Source: JBBPZA01 sp963797015 (GTDB taxonomy: Bacteria > Actinomycetota > Thermoleophilia > Solirubrobacterales > Solirubrobacteraceae). From it: a DNA stretch of 64,000 nt. This document shows, piece after piece, positions 15,453 to 24,308 of this stretch; within the stretch, counting starts at the first letter, position 1, and every line of letters begins with the position of its first letter. The DNA is taken from positions 29,229-93,228 of the forward strand of contig CAWCNV010000017.1 of assembly GCA_963797015.1 (NCBI GenBank), written 5' to 3'. A program made the translations under genes and the position numbers. The notes under the pieces are model-generated. The model was not told where the DNA came from and searched no databases. It saw only the letters and a program-made list of their open reading frames with translations.

Positions 15453-15932
15453 TCAGCCAGGCAGATCTTCGGGCCGTTTCTTGGCGAGCCTGCCTTCGAG
15501 CAGACCGGTTGCCTGGCCGACTTCGATCAAGTAGCCGTCGGGGTCCCGCATGTAGCAGCGGATCTCCGCACCGCGGTCTATCGGCGGCGTCACGAACTCA
15601 GCCCCCTTCGAGCTCCACTCCTCGTAGCACGCCTGGATGTCGGCGACGCGCAGGTTCATGAAGCTGGAGACCGTGTTCCCGGGCTCGTAGTTGACCACCG
15701 AGATGTCGGGCTTGTCGGGAGTAGGGCCACCGCCCGGGTTCATGATCACCCACGAGTTGGAGAGCTTGACCATGCACGGGTTCTCCTCCAGGACGACCTG
15801 GCCGCCGAGCACGTCGGAATAGAAGGCGCGGGACCGAGCGACGCTTCGCACGATGATGAAGTGAGTGACCAGGAAGCCCTCGCCCGGAGTGGGCAGGTTC
15901 TCGAAGTCGATGGCTGGCGTGTGCTCGGTCAC
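15453..15932 (-). CDS. Glyoxalase/VOC-fold protein
   Basis: A 159-residue VOC protein: FLVTHFIIVRSVARSRAFY for the first module, with the metal-ligand-position His about residue 24, and MRDPDGYLIEVGQATG at the end, giving the second-module Glu. It is convergent with the VOC gene at 15043-15420, with a 32-base gap. The two are distant paralogues rather than a recent duplication. A metal-dependent lyase or isomerase role is possible but the substrate is unknown. Confidence 0.85.
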   Translation of the reverse strand: MTEHTPAIDFENLPTPGEGFLVTHFIIVRSVARSRAFYSDVLGGQVVLEENPCMVKLSNSWVIMNPGGGPTPDKPDISVVNYEPGNTVSSFMNLRVADIQACYEEWSSKGAEFVTPPIDRGAEIRCYMRDPDGYLIEVGQATGLLEGRLAKKRPEDLPG

Positions 15933-16058
15933 CGGTTCTCAGCTCGTCGTACAGCCACGCTAACCGATTGGGCAACTCGCGCGGGGCGCTCTCGGGCCGT
16001 GGACCGCGCGGCCGTGGGATCATGGGCTCAAGCATCCGAGCGCTCGCAAGGGGGACTC

Positions 16059-17420
16059 ATGAGCGAGAACATCGACGGTTTCAAGGGCGCGGTGTTCACG
16101 CCCGACGACGCCGGCTACGACGACGCGCGGACGATCTTCAACTCGATGATCGACAGGCGGCCGGCGTACGTCGCCCGGTGCGCGGACGCCGACGACGTGG
16201 TCTCGGCGCTGGCCTTCGGGCGCCGGCGGGGGCTGCCGATCTCGGTCCGGAGCGGCGGCCACAGCGTCGCGGGCAACAGTCTCGTCGAAGACGGGCTCGT
16301 GGTCGACATGAGGGACATCAATGCCGTCTTCGTCGATCCCGACGCGCGCACGGCCACCGTCGGCGGGGGCGCGACCTGGAGCCACTTCGATCGCGCCGCA
16401 GAGCCACATGGGCTGGCGACCACCGGCGGCCGCGTCTCCACGACCGGCGTGGCGGGCCTCACACTGGGCGGCGGCTCGGGGTGGTTCGAGCGCAAGTTCG
16501 GTCTCGCCTGCGACAACCTGATCTCCGTCGAACTCGTGACGGCGGACGGCCGCCGGGTGACCGCGAGCGAGGACGAGAACCCCGAGCTGTTCTGGGCGCT
16601 TCACGGTGGCGGCGGCAACTTCGGGATCGCGACCTCGTTCGAGTTCCGCCTGCATCCGCTGCCGGTCGTGACGCTCGCCATGCTGCTCTTCTCGGCGGAC
16701 CGCGGCCCCGAAGTGGTGCGTCGCTATCGCGACTTCGCCGAGCAGGCGCCCGACGAGATCGGCGGCGGCGCGCTCTACCTCACCGGCCCGCCCGAGGACT
16801 TCGTCCCCGCGCACCTGCAGGGGCAGCTCGTGCTGGGGACAGGCGTGATGTACGCGGGCGGCGAGACGGACGCGCGCGAGGTCGCGGCGCCGCTGTTCGA
16901 GCTCTCACCCGAGGGGCAGATGATCGCCGAGATGCCCTACGCCGAGCTGCAGTGCGCTCTCGATGACCCGCCCGGATTCCGCAACTACTGGTCGGCCGAG
17001 CACCTGGAGGAGTTCCCGGACGAGGCCATCGAACTGTTCTGCGCCCGCGCTCAGGACATGATCGTTCCTTCCCCTTCCCAGCAGATCGCCCTGCCCTGGG
17101 GAGGTGCCGTGGCTCGGAACGCGCAGGACTGGCCGCTCGCCAGCCGGCACGCCCGCTGGACTATGCACCCCTTCGGCCTGTGGGACGACGCCGCCGACGA
17201 CGAGCGGGGCAGGGCATGGGCGCGTGCCGCCTGCGCCGACCTGAAGAGCTACGCGACCGGAGACGTCTATCTCAACTTCACGGGTGACGAGGGCGAAGAC
17301 AGGGTTCAGGCAGGCTTCGGCGGCAATTACGACCGTCTTGCCGCGGTCAAGGCGGAGTGGGATTCCGAGAACGTCTTCCGGCAGAACCACAACGTGAGGC
17401 CGGTGGCAGAGGCCGCCTGA
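16059..17420 (+). CDS. FAD-linked oxidase (berberine-bridge-enzyme type)
   Basis: A 453-residue PCMH/VAO-fold flavoprotein. SVRSGGHSVAGNS at 63-75 contains the His (about residue 68) that normally binds FAD covalently. TLGGGSGWFERKFGLACDNL is the second FAD-binding stretch, and the C-terminal FRQNHNVRP is the berberine-bridge motif. The second covalent Cys of bicovalent members is not at its usual place, so I expect a single His-FAD link. Substrates in the family are sugars, alkaloid-like amines or polyketides. The start is ATG 16059; the longer upstream frame is rejected. It ends 7 bases from a convergent amine oxidase gene. Confidence 0.9.
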   Translation: MSENIDGFKGAVFTPDDAGYDDARTIFNSMIDRRPAYVARCADADDVVSALAFGRRRGLPISVRSGGHSVAGNSLVEDGLVVDMRDINAVFVDPDARTATVGGGATWSHFDRAAEPHGLATTGGRVSTTGVAGLTLGGGSGWFERKFGLACDNLISVELVTADGRRVTASEDENPELFWALHGGGGNFGIATSFEFRLHPLPVVTLAMLLFSADRGPEVVRRYRDFAEQAPDEIGGGALYLTGPPEDFVPAHLQGQLVLGTGVMYAGGETDAREVAAPLFELSPEGQMIAEMPYAELQCALDDPPGFRNYWSAEHLEEFPDEAIELFCARAQDMIVPSPSQQIALPWGGAVARNAQDWPLASRHARWTMHPFGLWDDAADDERGRAWARAACADLKSYATGDVYLNFTGDEGEDRVQAGFGGNYDRLAAVKAEWDSENVFRQNHNVRPVAEAA

Positions 17421-17427
17421 TCCTGGC

Positions 17428-18882
17428 TCAGAGCTCGGCCAGCGCCGCGCGCGCGGCCGCCTCGCCCGACCGGATCGCTCCCTCCATGTACCCCGGCCAT
17501 TCGGCTGAGAAGTCCGCGCCGGCGAGATGTAGCGGGCCGATGGTCGCTCCGGTCGCCGGGCCCAGTGACGTGATGACGCCCGGCGGGTTGAACGAGCCGT
17601 ACGCCCCGCGGGTGTACGGCTCGGCCGTCCAGAGCAAGTCGACGTAGTCCCGCGGCCGCGCCGCCGGCGCGCCGAACAACCGCTCGAGCGAGCCGAGCGC
17701 GAGCGTGCGCCGCTGCGCGGGGGAGGCGCTCAGGAGCGCCCGGCTCGCGTCACCCTCGGCGAATCCGACGAGCACGCCCGGCCGACCCTGAGGCGGGGAG
17801 TTGTCGTAGACGATCTGCAGCGGGCCGGTATCGGTCACGGCCTGGCCGCTGAGGCCCTGGGCGCGCCAGAACGGCTCGGCGTAGATCGCGTTGACCTTGA
17901 GCACCGATCCCATGGGCTGCCGCTGGAGCAGCTGATCGTCGGCCGCGGGCAGCGGAGGCGAGAAGCTCAGGCGCGCGAGAAGAGGCTTGGGAATCGCGAG
18001 CACGGCTCGGCGTCCGCGAAACACCTCGGTCCGCGTACGGACGGTGACCCCATCCGTTCCCCAGTCAACGCCGACCGCCTCCGCGCGCAGGCGCACAGCC
18101 GAACCGAGCCGGCGGGCGAGCTTCCACGAGAGCTGCTGCGGCCCGCCCACGAAGCGCAGGCTCTGCGCCGAGCCGATGAGGGTGTCGAAGTCGCCTCCCA
18201 CGCCGCCGATCGCCGCGAGCAGGTCGAGGAGGGAGATCTGCTTGGCGTCCTCTCCATAGACGCCGCGGATCGCCGTGCGAGCGAGCTCGCGGGCCTCGGC
18301 GTCCTGGGCGACGCCGTCGATCCAGCCGGCGACCGTCTGCTCGTCCCATTCCCCGGCCTGGGCGGCCTGCCACGGGGCCGCGGGGTCGACCGTCGCCGCC
18401 ATGCGGTTGAGCGACGCGAGCACCCTCGCGAGCTCGACCAGCGCCTCGGGAGCGGCCGGCGGGATGTCTCCGGAGTAAGTCGTGCGCCGTCCGCTCCGGA
18501 CATAGAGGCTCTGCCCGTCCGCGTAGGTGGGAAACGTCTGCACCCCCAACTCGCGCGCCACGGCCAGCACGCGGTCCTGGCCCGGGCCGACCCACTGGCC
18601 GCCGAGCTCCACCACGCCGGCCCGGCCGGGAAGGCGGCGGTCGAGGTTACGGCCACCCACGCGATCGCGCGCCTCGAGGACGACGACCGAGCGGCCCGCA
18701 TCGCGCAACGCCCGGGCTGCGGTGAGCCCTGCCAGCCCGGCACCGGCCAGGACGACGTCGACGCGCTGCCGCGTCGGCCCACGAATCCTGCGGCGCGCGG
18801 CCGCGGCGCGCTGGGGCACGGCCACGCTCGCGACAGCGGCGGCGCCTGCGCCGATGACCTCGCGTCGTCTGAGGTCGCCCAA
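17428..18882 (-). CDS. Flavin monoamine oxidase, probably Tat-exported
   Basis: A 484-residue FAD amine oxidase. The N-terminus has a twin-arginine-like RRREVIGAGAAAVAS and an Ala-rich region ending near residue 30, suggesting Tat export. LAGAGLAGLTAARAL at 45-59 binds FAD, and VVLEARDRVGGRN is the conserved continuation. The C-terminal HLAGADFSAEWPGYMEGAI is the second FAD motif of MAO-type enzymes. It would deaminate an amine to an aldehyde with H2O2 release. The start appears to be TTG at 18882, three bases after the stop of a small upstream frame, so translation may be coupled. Confidence 0.88.
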   Translation of the reverse strand: MGDLRRREVIGAGAAAVASVAVPQRAAAARRRIRGPTRQRVDVVLAGAGLAGLTAARALRDAGRSVVVLEARDRVGGRNLDRRLPGRAGVVELGGQWVGPGQDRVLAVARELGVQTFPTYADGQSLYVRSGRRTTYSGDIPPAAPEALVELARVLASLNRMAATVDPAAPWQAAQAGEWDEQTVAGWIDGVAQDAEARELARTAIRGVYGEDAKQISLLDLLAAIGGVGGDFDTLIGSAQSLRFVGGPQQLSWKLARRLGSAVRLRAEAVGVDWGTDGVTVRTRTEVFRGRRAVLAIPKPLLARLSFSPPLPAADDQLLQRQPMGSVLKVNAIYAEPFWRAQGLSGQAVTDTGPLQIVYDNSPPQGRPGVLVGFAEGDASRALLSASPAQRRTLALGSLERLFGAPAARPRDYVDLLWTAEPYTRGAYGSFNPPGVITSLGPATGATIGPLHLAGADFSAEWPGYMEGAIRSGEAAARAALAEL

Positions 18883-18885
18883 AGC

Positions 18886-19026
18886 TCAGCCCTGCGCCGC
18901 GGCAGACGCCTCGGCAGGCGAAGGGAAAACCTGGTGGCGCTCGATGAGCCCGCCGCGCACCTCGATCACGGATCCAACGTCCATCGAGTACAGAAGCTCA
19001 TCCGCTGCGACATCGCGGTTGGTCAT
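18886..19026 (-). pseudogene. C-terminal remnant of a SnoaL-like protein
   Basis: A 46-residue frame from ATG 19026 that reads like the last third of a SnoaL/NTF2-fold protein (DVAADELLYSMDVGSVIEV, then GGLIERHQVF). The coding pattern continues a few codons upstream (NRFVVTLL) until an in-frame TGA, so the N-terminal two thirds are missing. The stop at 18886-18888 is three bases from the TTG of the amine oxidase, which may be a surviving operon junction. It could still be translated, but a whole fold is not encoded. Confidence 0.55.
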
Positions 19027-19077
19027 CAGGAGCGTCACGACGAAGCGGTTTCGTTGGCCGACTCAACCGGCGCAGGG

Positions 19078-19392
19078 TCACGGAGTCGTCGTGGTCGTGA
19101 CCGTCCGCTCGGTCGTCTCGGTGACAGTGATGGTCTTCTCGACGGTCGTGGTCGTCGCCGGGGTGCTGACCGTGACGTCCGTGTTGCCGCCTGCCGTCGC
19201 CGTCGTCGTACGCGTCACCGTCCTCGTCTGGTCGTCGCCGGCGCCGCCGACGACGAAACCGGCGCCCGCGCCGATCGCGAGTGCCGCCACCGCAAGTAGG
19301 ACGGCGCCCCATGGGCTGCGGTCGTGCTCGCCCGGCATGGGCGGAGGACGCGGGTCTGGCGCGGACGGGGGGCGGGGCGGAGGCGTGGTCAT
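19078..19392 (-). CDS. Single-pass membrane protein with Thr/Val-rich tail
   Basis: A 104-residue protein: a Pro-rich cytoplasmic N-terminus (TTPPPRPPSAPDPRPPPMPG), a charged EHDRS, one membrane helix at about residues 30-52 (AVLLAVAALAIGAGAGFVVG), and an outside tail built almost only of Thr, Val and charged residues. Such anchors with repetitive Thr tails are common, fast-evolving cell-surface proteins in actinobacteria. The start is ATG 19392; the upstream extension is not protein-like. No catalytic domain. Confidence 0.75.
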   Translation of the reverse strand: MTTPPPRPPSAPDPRPPPMPGEHDRSPWGAVLLAVAALAIGAGAGFVVGGAGDDQTRTVTRTTTATAGGNTDVTVSTPATTTTVEKTITVTETTERTVTTTTTP

Positions 19393-19504
19393 CGCTGTAC
19401 AGCGCAGCCTACGGGCGACCGGGGCGCCGCGGTAGTGCCCGCTGACCGCGGCGTCAGGGAAGGTCAGCGTTCTTGGTGCGCGTGAGGTGCAAGAGTTAGG
19501 CACC

Positions 19505-21295
19505 GTGGAAGAGGAGAGGGAGGAAGCGGGCGCGCTGACGCGGCGGACCTTCCTGAGCCGGACGGCGGCGGGCGCCGCGTCGGCCACTTTCGCCGGGGGC
19601 GTGATCAGCAGGGCGTGGGGAGCGCCGGCCGCCCGGGCCGCGGGCGTGGTGCCGCTGCCGTCGCCCGCGCGGGTGCGAGCCGACTACCAGCGGATGGTCG
19701 ATTTCGGGCCGCGCCTTCCGGGCTACGTCGAGCACGACCGGTTCTGCGATTGGCTCGAGGAGCAGTTCGTGAAAGCGGGCCTCGAGCTGATCCCGTGCGA
19801 CGAGTACGGATACGACCGCTGGCGCCCGCGTCGTCTCGGCCTCGAGGTCCTGGACGGCGCGTCAGCGGGACCGGTCAGGGTCGCGACCTCATTCGTGCGC
19901 GCGAAGGGCACGCCGGGCGGCGGTGTCGTCGGGCCGCTGGTGCGCGATGGTTCCGGCGGCTCGGTAAACGGGAGCGTTCTGCTCGTGGACCTGACCGCGA
20001 CGACGCCGGCACCGGACGGCTACGCGCGCCTGTGGCGCGGGCCGTGGCCGAACCTTCAGCCGTACGCCGACCGTGCCGCGAAGGCGGTCGTCTTCGTCGT
20101 CAACACGTCCTTCGACGAGCTGGAGGGCAACTGGTCGCCGCATACCGGGCCTTTCCAGCCCATCCCGGCGCTGGTCCTCGACCGCGACACCGGACGGAGC
20201 CTGCTCGAGCAGGCCGCCGCCCGTCCCTCCGTTCGCCTGACCCTCGACGCGCCCGTCAAGAAGACGCGCGTGCGTTCGATCACCGCGGTGCTCCCGGGCA
20301 AGAGCGACGAGGTGGTGATCGTCGACAGCCACACGGACGGCCAGAACTTCGTCGAGGAGAACGGCGCCGTCGCGCTCGTGCATCTGGCGCGGCACTTCGC
20401 GTCGCTCCCGCCCGGCGAGCGGCTCGAGCGCACGCTGGTGTTCGTCGCCTGGCCCGGCCACATGGCCGGGACGCTCCCTCAGGCGCCGGGATGGGTCGCG
20501 GCGCATCCCGACATCGTCAAGCGCGCGGTCGCCGCAGTCACCATCGAGCACCTCGGCTCCTCCGAATGGTTGGACTCGCCCGGCAAGGGCTACCACGGCA
20601 CGGGCGAGAACGAGCTCTACGTCCTCTCGGTGACCCAGGGGCCGACGACCGCGCTCGTCAGGGATGCGCTCACCGGGGCCGACCTCGCCAAGCACACGGT
20701 CGTGCCCGCTCCGGGGATAACCGTCGGCGCGGTGTTCCACGAGGTGGGAGTGCCGCACGTCGGCGGGATCGCCGGGCCGACGTACCTGCTCGTCGTTTCC
20801 GAGAACGGCGGGGTGGACAAGCTCGACGCCGAGCTCGCGGCCAGGGAGACGGCCTTCTACGCCGACGTGATCCGGCGCCTCGCCGGCGCGGATGCCGCCG
20901 AGCTTCGCAGCGGCGACCCGACGCTCGGAAAGGGGCCAATGCCGGCGAACGATCAGAGCACGCCCGCGCAGTGCGGGCCCGAGGACCGCTTCGTGGTCGA
21001 CGCCGGAAAGGGCCGGCGTCTCGCGGTACGCGTCCACGGCCTGCGTAAGCGCGACCGCAGCGTGCTGGTCACCGTCGCCGCCCTCGGAGGAGAGACGGTC
21101 TCGGGAGTCACCGTCGAGCTGCGCCGCGGCGAGACCGTCTACGCCCAGTCCGCGCCATTGAAAGCCGGAAGCAACGCCGCGAAGGTGCTTCTCCGCCGGC
21201 GCGCCAACAAGCGCTTTGCGCCGCGGACGTACACCATCGTCGTCCGTCGGAAGGGAAAGCCGCTCGAGCAACGCACCGTGCGGCTCGGCGGTTAG
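19505..21295 (+). CDS. Tat-exported M28-like peptidase-fold protein
   Basis: About 596 residues. TRRTFLSRTAAGAASATFAG near the N-terminus is a clear Tat signal. The body resembles M28 zinc aminopeptidases with a PA-like insertion: DSHTDGQNFVEENGAVALVH around residues 270-290 corresponds to the metal-binding HxDG segment followed by the Glu pair, and ERTLVFVAWPGHMAG matches the later strand. The remaining metal ligands are not obvious (IEHLGSSEWL has a Glu-His), so activity is uncertain. The last ~100 residues form a separate beta-rich domain. The start is GTG 19505 or GTG 19487 in the same frame; no strong ribosome site decides. Confidence 0.75.
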   Translation: MEEEREEAGALTRRTFLSRTAAGAASATFAGGVISRAWGAPAARAAGVVPLPSPARVRADYQRMVDFGPRLPGYVEHDRFCDWLEEQFVKAGLELIPCDEYGYDRWRPRRLGLEVLDGASAGPVRVATSFVRAKGTPGGGVVGPLVRDGSGGSVNGSVLLVDLTATTPAPDGYARLWRGPWPNLQPYADRAAKAVVFVVNTSFDELEGNWSPHTGPFQPIPALVLDRDTGRSLLEQAAARPSVRLTLDAPVKKTRVRSITAVLPGKSDEVVIVDSHTDGQNFVEENGAVALVHLARHFASLPPGERLERTLVFVAWPGHMAGTLPQAPGWVAAHPDIVKRAVAAVTIEHLGSSEWLDSPGKGYHGTGENELYVLSVTQGPTTALVRDALTGADLAKHTVVPAPGITVGAVFHEVGVPHVGGIAGPTYLLVVSENGGVDKLDAELAARETAFYADVIRRLAGADAAELRSGDPTLGKGPMPANDQSTPAQCGPEDRFVVDAGKGRRLAVRVHGLRKRDRSVLVTVAALGGETVSGVTVELRRGETVYAQSAPLKAGSNAAKVLLRRRANKRFAPRTYTIVVRRKGKPLEQRTVRLGG

Positions 21296-21309
21296 GGTTC
21301 GGGCTGGCG

Positions 21310-22356
21310 ATGGCGGAAAGCCGCGGTCAGACAGTCCTGGTCACCGGGGGCTCCGGCTTCCTCGGCGGCTGGTGCGTGATCGAGCTGCTGCGCCGCGGCT
21401 GCACGGTGCGAACGACCGTGCGCAGTCTGTCGCGCGAGCCCCAGGTTCGAGCGGCCGTCGGCTCCGAGCTGGATCCCGGCGATCGCCTGACGGTGCTCGC
21501 CGCAGATCTTCTCGACGACGAGGGCTGGCCCGAGGCGGTCGCCGGCTGCGACTACGTCCTGCACGTCGCCTCCCCGTTCCCGCCCAAGCAGCCGAAGGAC
21601 CCCGACGAGCTGATCGTGCCCGCGCGCGAGGGAACCCTCCGCGTCCTGGCTGCCGCCCTGGACGCCGGGGTCAAGCGTGTCGTCGTCACGTCATCCGTCG
21701 CCGCGATCCGGCTCCGCGAGGGCGCAGCGAGCAGACCGCTCGACGAGGAGGACTGGACGAACCCCGACAGCCCGGGGCTCACGCCCTACGTTCGCTCGAA
21801 GACGATCGCCGAGCGGGCGGCGTGGGACATGGTGCGCGAACGGGGCGAGGAAGGGCGCCTGGCCGTGGTCAACCCCGGCGCGATCATCGGACCGGTGCTC
21901 AACGACGACCTTTCCTACTCCCTGCAGGCGGTCGAGCGGCTCCTCAACGGCACGCCCGGCGTGCCGCGGCTCGGCTTCAGCCTGGTCGACGTCCGCGACG
22001 TCGCCGATCTCGAGCTCAGGGCGATGACGTCGCCCGAAGCCGGCGGGCAGCGTTTCATCGCGGCCACCAAGTTCCTGTGGATGGCTGAGATCGGCGAGGT
22101 CCTCCGCGACCGACTCGGCCAGGCCGCCTCGAAGGTGCCCACCCGCACGGTCCCAAACCTGCTCGTGCGGGGGATGGCACTGTTCGATCCCGGCATTCGC
22201 TCCGTCGTCGACGGGCTCGGCAAGCGCACCGAGCTGTCGTCCGAGAAGGCGCGAAGCTCGCTCGGCTGGGCGCCCCGTCCCATCGAGGACACGATCGCCG
22301 AGACGGGCGAGAGCCTGATCCGCACGGGCGTGGTGCGCGCCCCCGCCGCGGCGTAG
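21310..22356 (+). CDS. Extended short-chain dehydrogenase (dihydroflavonol reductase-like)
   Basis: A 348-residue NAD(P)-dependent epimerase/reductase. TVLVTGGSGFLGG at 8-20 is the Rossmann motif. VVTSSVAAI provides the catalytic Ser and YVRSK at 160-164 the Tyr-Lys pair. The later VNPGAIIGPVLNDDLSYSLQ is characteristic of the dihydroflavonol-4-reductase/cinnamoyl-CoA-reductase branch. The bacterial substrate is probably a ketone or aldehyde of unknown identity. It begins 14 bases after the M28-like gene and is probably cotranscribed. It is convergent with the next dehydrogenase. Confidence 0.88.
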   Translation: MAESRGQTVLVTGGSGFLGGWCVIELLRRGCTVRTTVRSLSREPQVRAAVGSELDPGDRLTVLAADLLDDEGWPEAVAGCDYVLHVASPFPPKQPKDPDELIVPAREGTLRVLAAALDAGVKRVVVTSSVAAIRLREGAASRPLDEEDWTNPDSPGLTPYVRSKTIAERAAWDMVRERGEEGRLAVVNPGAIIGPVLNDDLSYSLQAVERLLNGTPGVPRLGFSLVDVRDVADLELRAMTSPEAGGQRFIAATKFLWMAEIGEVLRDRLGQAASKVPTRTVPNLLVRGMALFDPGIRSVVDGLGKRTELSSEKARSSLGWAPRPIEDTIAETGESLIRTGVVRAPAAA

Positions 22357-22374
22357 GGACCGAACCAGGCGCCG

Positions 22375-23238
22375 TCAGCCCGTCTCGCCCGCCGCCAGCC
22401 GCTGCACCTTGAGCGCGTGCAGGTTGCGGCCACGGATCTCGTGCGCTCGCTCGATCAGCTCGTCGAGGTCGTCCTCCATCGCGATGTAGCGACCCGAGAG
22501 CGCGTCGAGCCGTCCGGAGGCGACGTCGAACACCAGCTCGGCGGCCTGTTCCGCCGACACCGAGCGGCCCGCCGCGATCTCGCCCTCGAACCACGAACGG
22601 ACTCGCCCTTCAACCGAGTTCTCCGCGGGCGCCGGGCCGTCGAGCAGCGGCGAGTCGGTGAGACCGGCGCGCACGAGACCGGGGTGCACGGCGAAGACGC
22701 TCACCCCGTGCTCGCGGGTCTCCGCCGCGAGGTTCTCGGTCAACTTGATGACGGCGGCCTTGCTGACCGCGTAGGCGGTGAAGTACGGCCAGCGATGGGC
22801 GCCGGCGTTGCTCACGATGTTGACGATGCGTCCCGTCCGCCGTGCCACCATCGCGGGTAGGACCGCGCGCGAGCACACGAACGTGCCGCGAAGGTTGATC
22901 TCGACGGTGCTCCACCACTGCTCGGGGTCGACGTCCCACATCTCGCCCATAGTCCCGCCCACGCCCGCGTTGTTGACGAGCACGTCGACGGGGCCCAGGG
23001 AAGCGGCGATCGCGTCGTGCGCGCGGGCGATCGCGTCGGCATCGGTCACGTCGGCCGTGAACGCCTCGCCGGCCCCGCCCGCTTCCTGGACGGCGGCGAG
23101 CGTATCGCCCAGCCCTCCCGCGCTCCGCGCGACCAACCCGACCCGGGCGCCGGCCGTCGCGAACCGCACGGCGATGGCTCGGCCGATGCCGCGGCTCGCG
23201 CCGGTGACGAGGACGACTTGGGCGTGCGGCGTGGTCAG
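22375..23238 (-). CDS. Classical short-chain dehydrogenase with a CTG-type start
   Basis: Classical SDR. The catalytic Tyr-Lys pair is in YAVSKAAVIKL, VNNAGVGG is the family NNAG motif and IVSNAG carries the Ser. The first GTG (23169) would cut off the essential nucleotide motif VLVTGASRGIGRAIA, which is plainly encoded just upstream in the same frame. No ATG, GTG or TTG exists between that motif and the upstream stop. The best start is CTG at 23238, with GGGAG about eight bases before it, giving 287 residues. A start-codon mutation or sequencing error is the alternative. The long C-terminal part (residues ~215-287) may be a lid. Confidence 0.8.
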   Translation of the reverse strand: MTTPHAQVVLVTGASRGIGRAIAVRFATAGARVGLVARSAGGLGDTLAAVQEAGGAGEAFTADVTDADAIARAHDAIAASLGPVDVLVNNAGVGGTMGEMWDVDPEQWWSTVEINLRGTFVCSRAVLPAMVARRTGRIVNIVSNAGAHRWPYFTAYAVSKAAVIKLTENLAAETREHGVSVFAVHPGLVRAGLTDSPLLDGPAPAENSVEGRVRSWFEGEIAAGRSVSAEQAAELVFDVASGRLDALSGRYIAMEDDLDELIERAHEIRGRNLHALKVQRLAAGETG

Positions 23239-23319
23239 GCTGGGCGCTCCCGGTCGCGGAGCGGGCGGACGATACAGGCGGGGGCGCCGAGCTGGGCGGC
23301 CGGTGCCGCGCTCGCAGCG

Positions 23320-24267
23320 TCAGGCAGGCGCGAAGCGGTCGAAGAAGGCGCGTACCTGCGGTGCGTACTCGGCCGTGAACTGGTGAACGGCAAGTTGGAC
23401 GGCGGTCTCGTTACCGATCTCCGCGGCCTGTGGAGCGACCGAGGGCGGCAGTTGCGCGGTTCCGGCCTGCGCGGCAGCCTGCTCGATGTCGGGGACGATC
23501 CGGGCTCCTTCCTCGTTCCAGACGCCGGTGTCGACGAGCGCGTCGAAGATCTGCCTGGCCTCCCCGCCGTCGATGCCCGGGATCCGGAGGTACGGGTTGG
23601 GACTGAGCTTGCGTTCGCCCGAGACGTGGAGCTCGGCAGGTGTACCCGCCTGCCGTGTCGCCGCGTAGTCCTGGATGATCGGCCCGGGCGGCGAGGTGAA
23701 GTCGTTGACCGCGGTGGAGAAGACGGTCGGGACCGTGAGTGCGCCCGGGGCCGAGACCGGCGGGGCGATCCTGCCCATGCTCGCCCAGATCGCCTTCAGC
23801 GGGTAGCCGGCGTTCTTCCAGGTCTGTCCCCACAACGTCACGAAGCGCGCTCCGTTGGACATGCCGATCCCCAGCAGCGGTGTTGTCGTCGTGGCCGCGG
23901 TGGTGGCGATGATGTGCGCGTGCAACCGCGCGAGCCGCGCCAGGTCGGGGTTGGTGGTGAGCGACGGGTCGAAGACGTTCCAGCGGCGGTTGCCGGTGCG
24001 CTCGGTGCTCGAGGTCGACACGAATCCGTAGCCCTCGGCGATGAGCTGATTGAGCATGGCGACTGTCTCGACCTTCTCTGCGAACGCGGCGCTGCCGTTG
24101 GTTCCATGGAAGAGGTAGACGACGCCGCGGGGGTTCTCCGGGACATATGAGATGACCTCGTAGCCCTCGAACGTCGTGTGGTCGAACGGCACGGACGGCG
24201 TGACCGCACAACCCGCGATCGCGACGGCGAGGGCGGTGGCTGCCGCCAGACGGACTGCGAGCCCCAT
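23320..24267 (-). CDS. Secreted lipoprotein alpha/beta-hydrolase
   Basis: A 315-residue lipoprotein. MGLAVRLAAATALAVAIAGC is a lipobox signal with the modified Cys at 20. LFHGTNGSAAF forms the oxyanion region, and GIGMSNGARFV contains the Ser nucleophile in a GxSxG elbow. This combination resembles secreted PHB-depolymerase/feruloyl-esterase-like enzymes. The acid and base are probably in the segment after AVNDFTSP. Positions from about 230 on are unusually rich in Ala, Gln and Glu. The ATG at 24267 gives the signal sequence; the upstream extension is rejected. It is divergent from the GNAT gene. Confidence 0.8.
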   Translation of the reverse strand: MGLAVRLAAATALAVAIAGCAVTPSVPFDHTTFEGYEVISYVPENPRGVVYLFHGTNGSAAFAEKVETVAMLNQLIAEGYGFVSTSSTERTGNRRWNVFDPSLTTNPDLARLARLHAHIIATTAATTTTPLLGIGMSNGARFVTLWGQTWKNAGYPLKAIWASMGRIAPPVSAPGALTVPTVFSTAVNDFTSPPGPIIQDYAATRQAGTPAELHVSGERKLSPNPYLRIPGIDGGEARQIFDALVDTGVWNEEGARIVPDIEQAAAQAGTAQLPPSVAPQAAEIGNETAVQLAVHQFTAEYAPQVRAFFDRFAPA

Positions 24268-24308
24268 GCCGACTCCAACACGGCGGACGACGAGTACGGT
24301 GCGGTGTC

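Noticed and set aside
16020..16814. Minus-strand frames over the FAD oxidase
   Set aside because: Antisense shadows; the forward frame has the FAD His and berberine-bridge motifs.
19889..21271. 460-codon minus-strand frame over the M28-like gene
   Set aside because: Gly/Arg/Val shadow; the plus strand has the Tat signal and family motifs.
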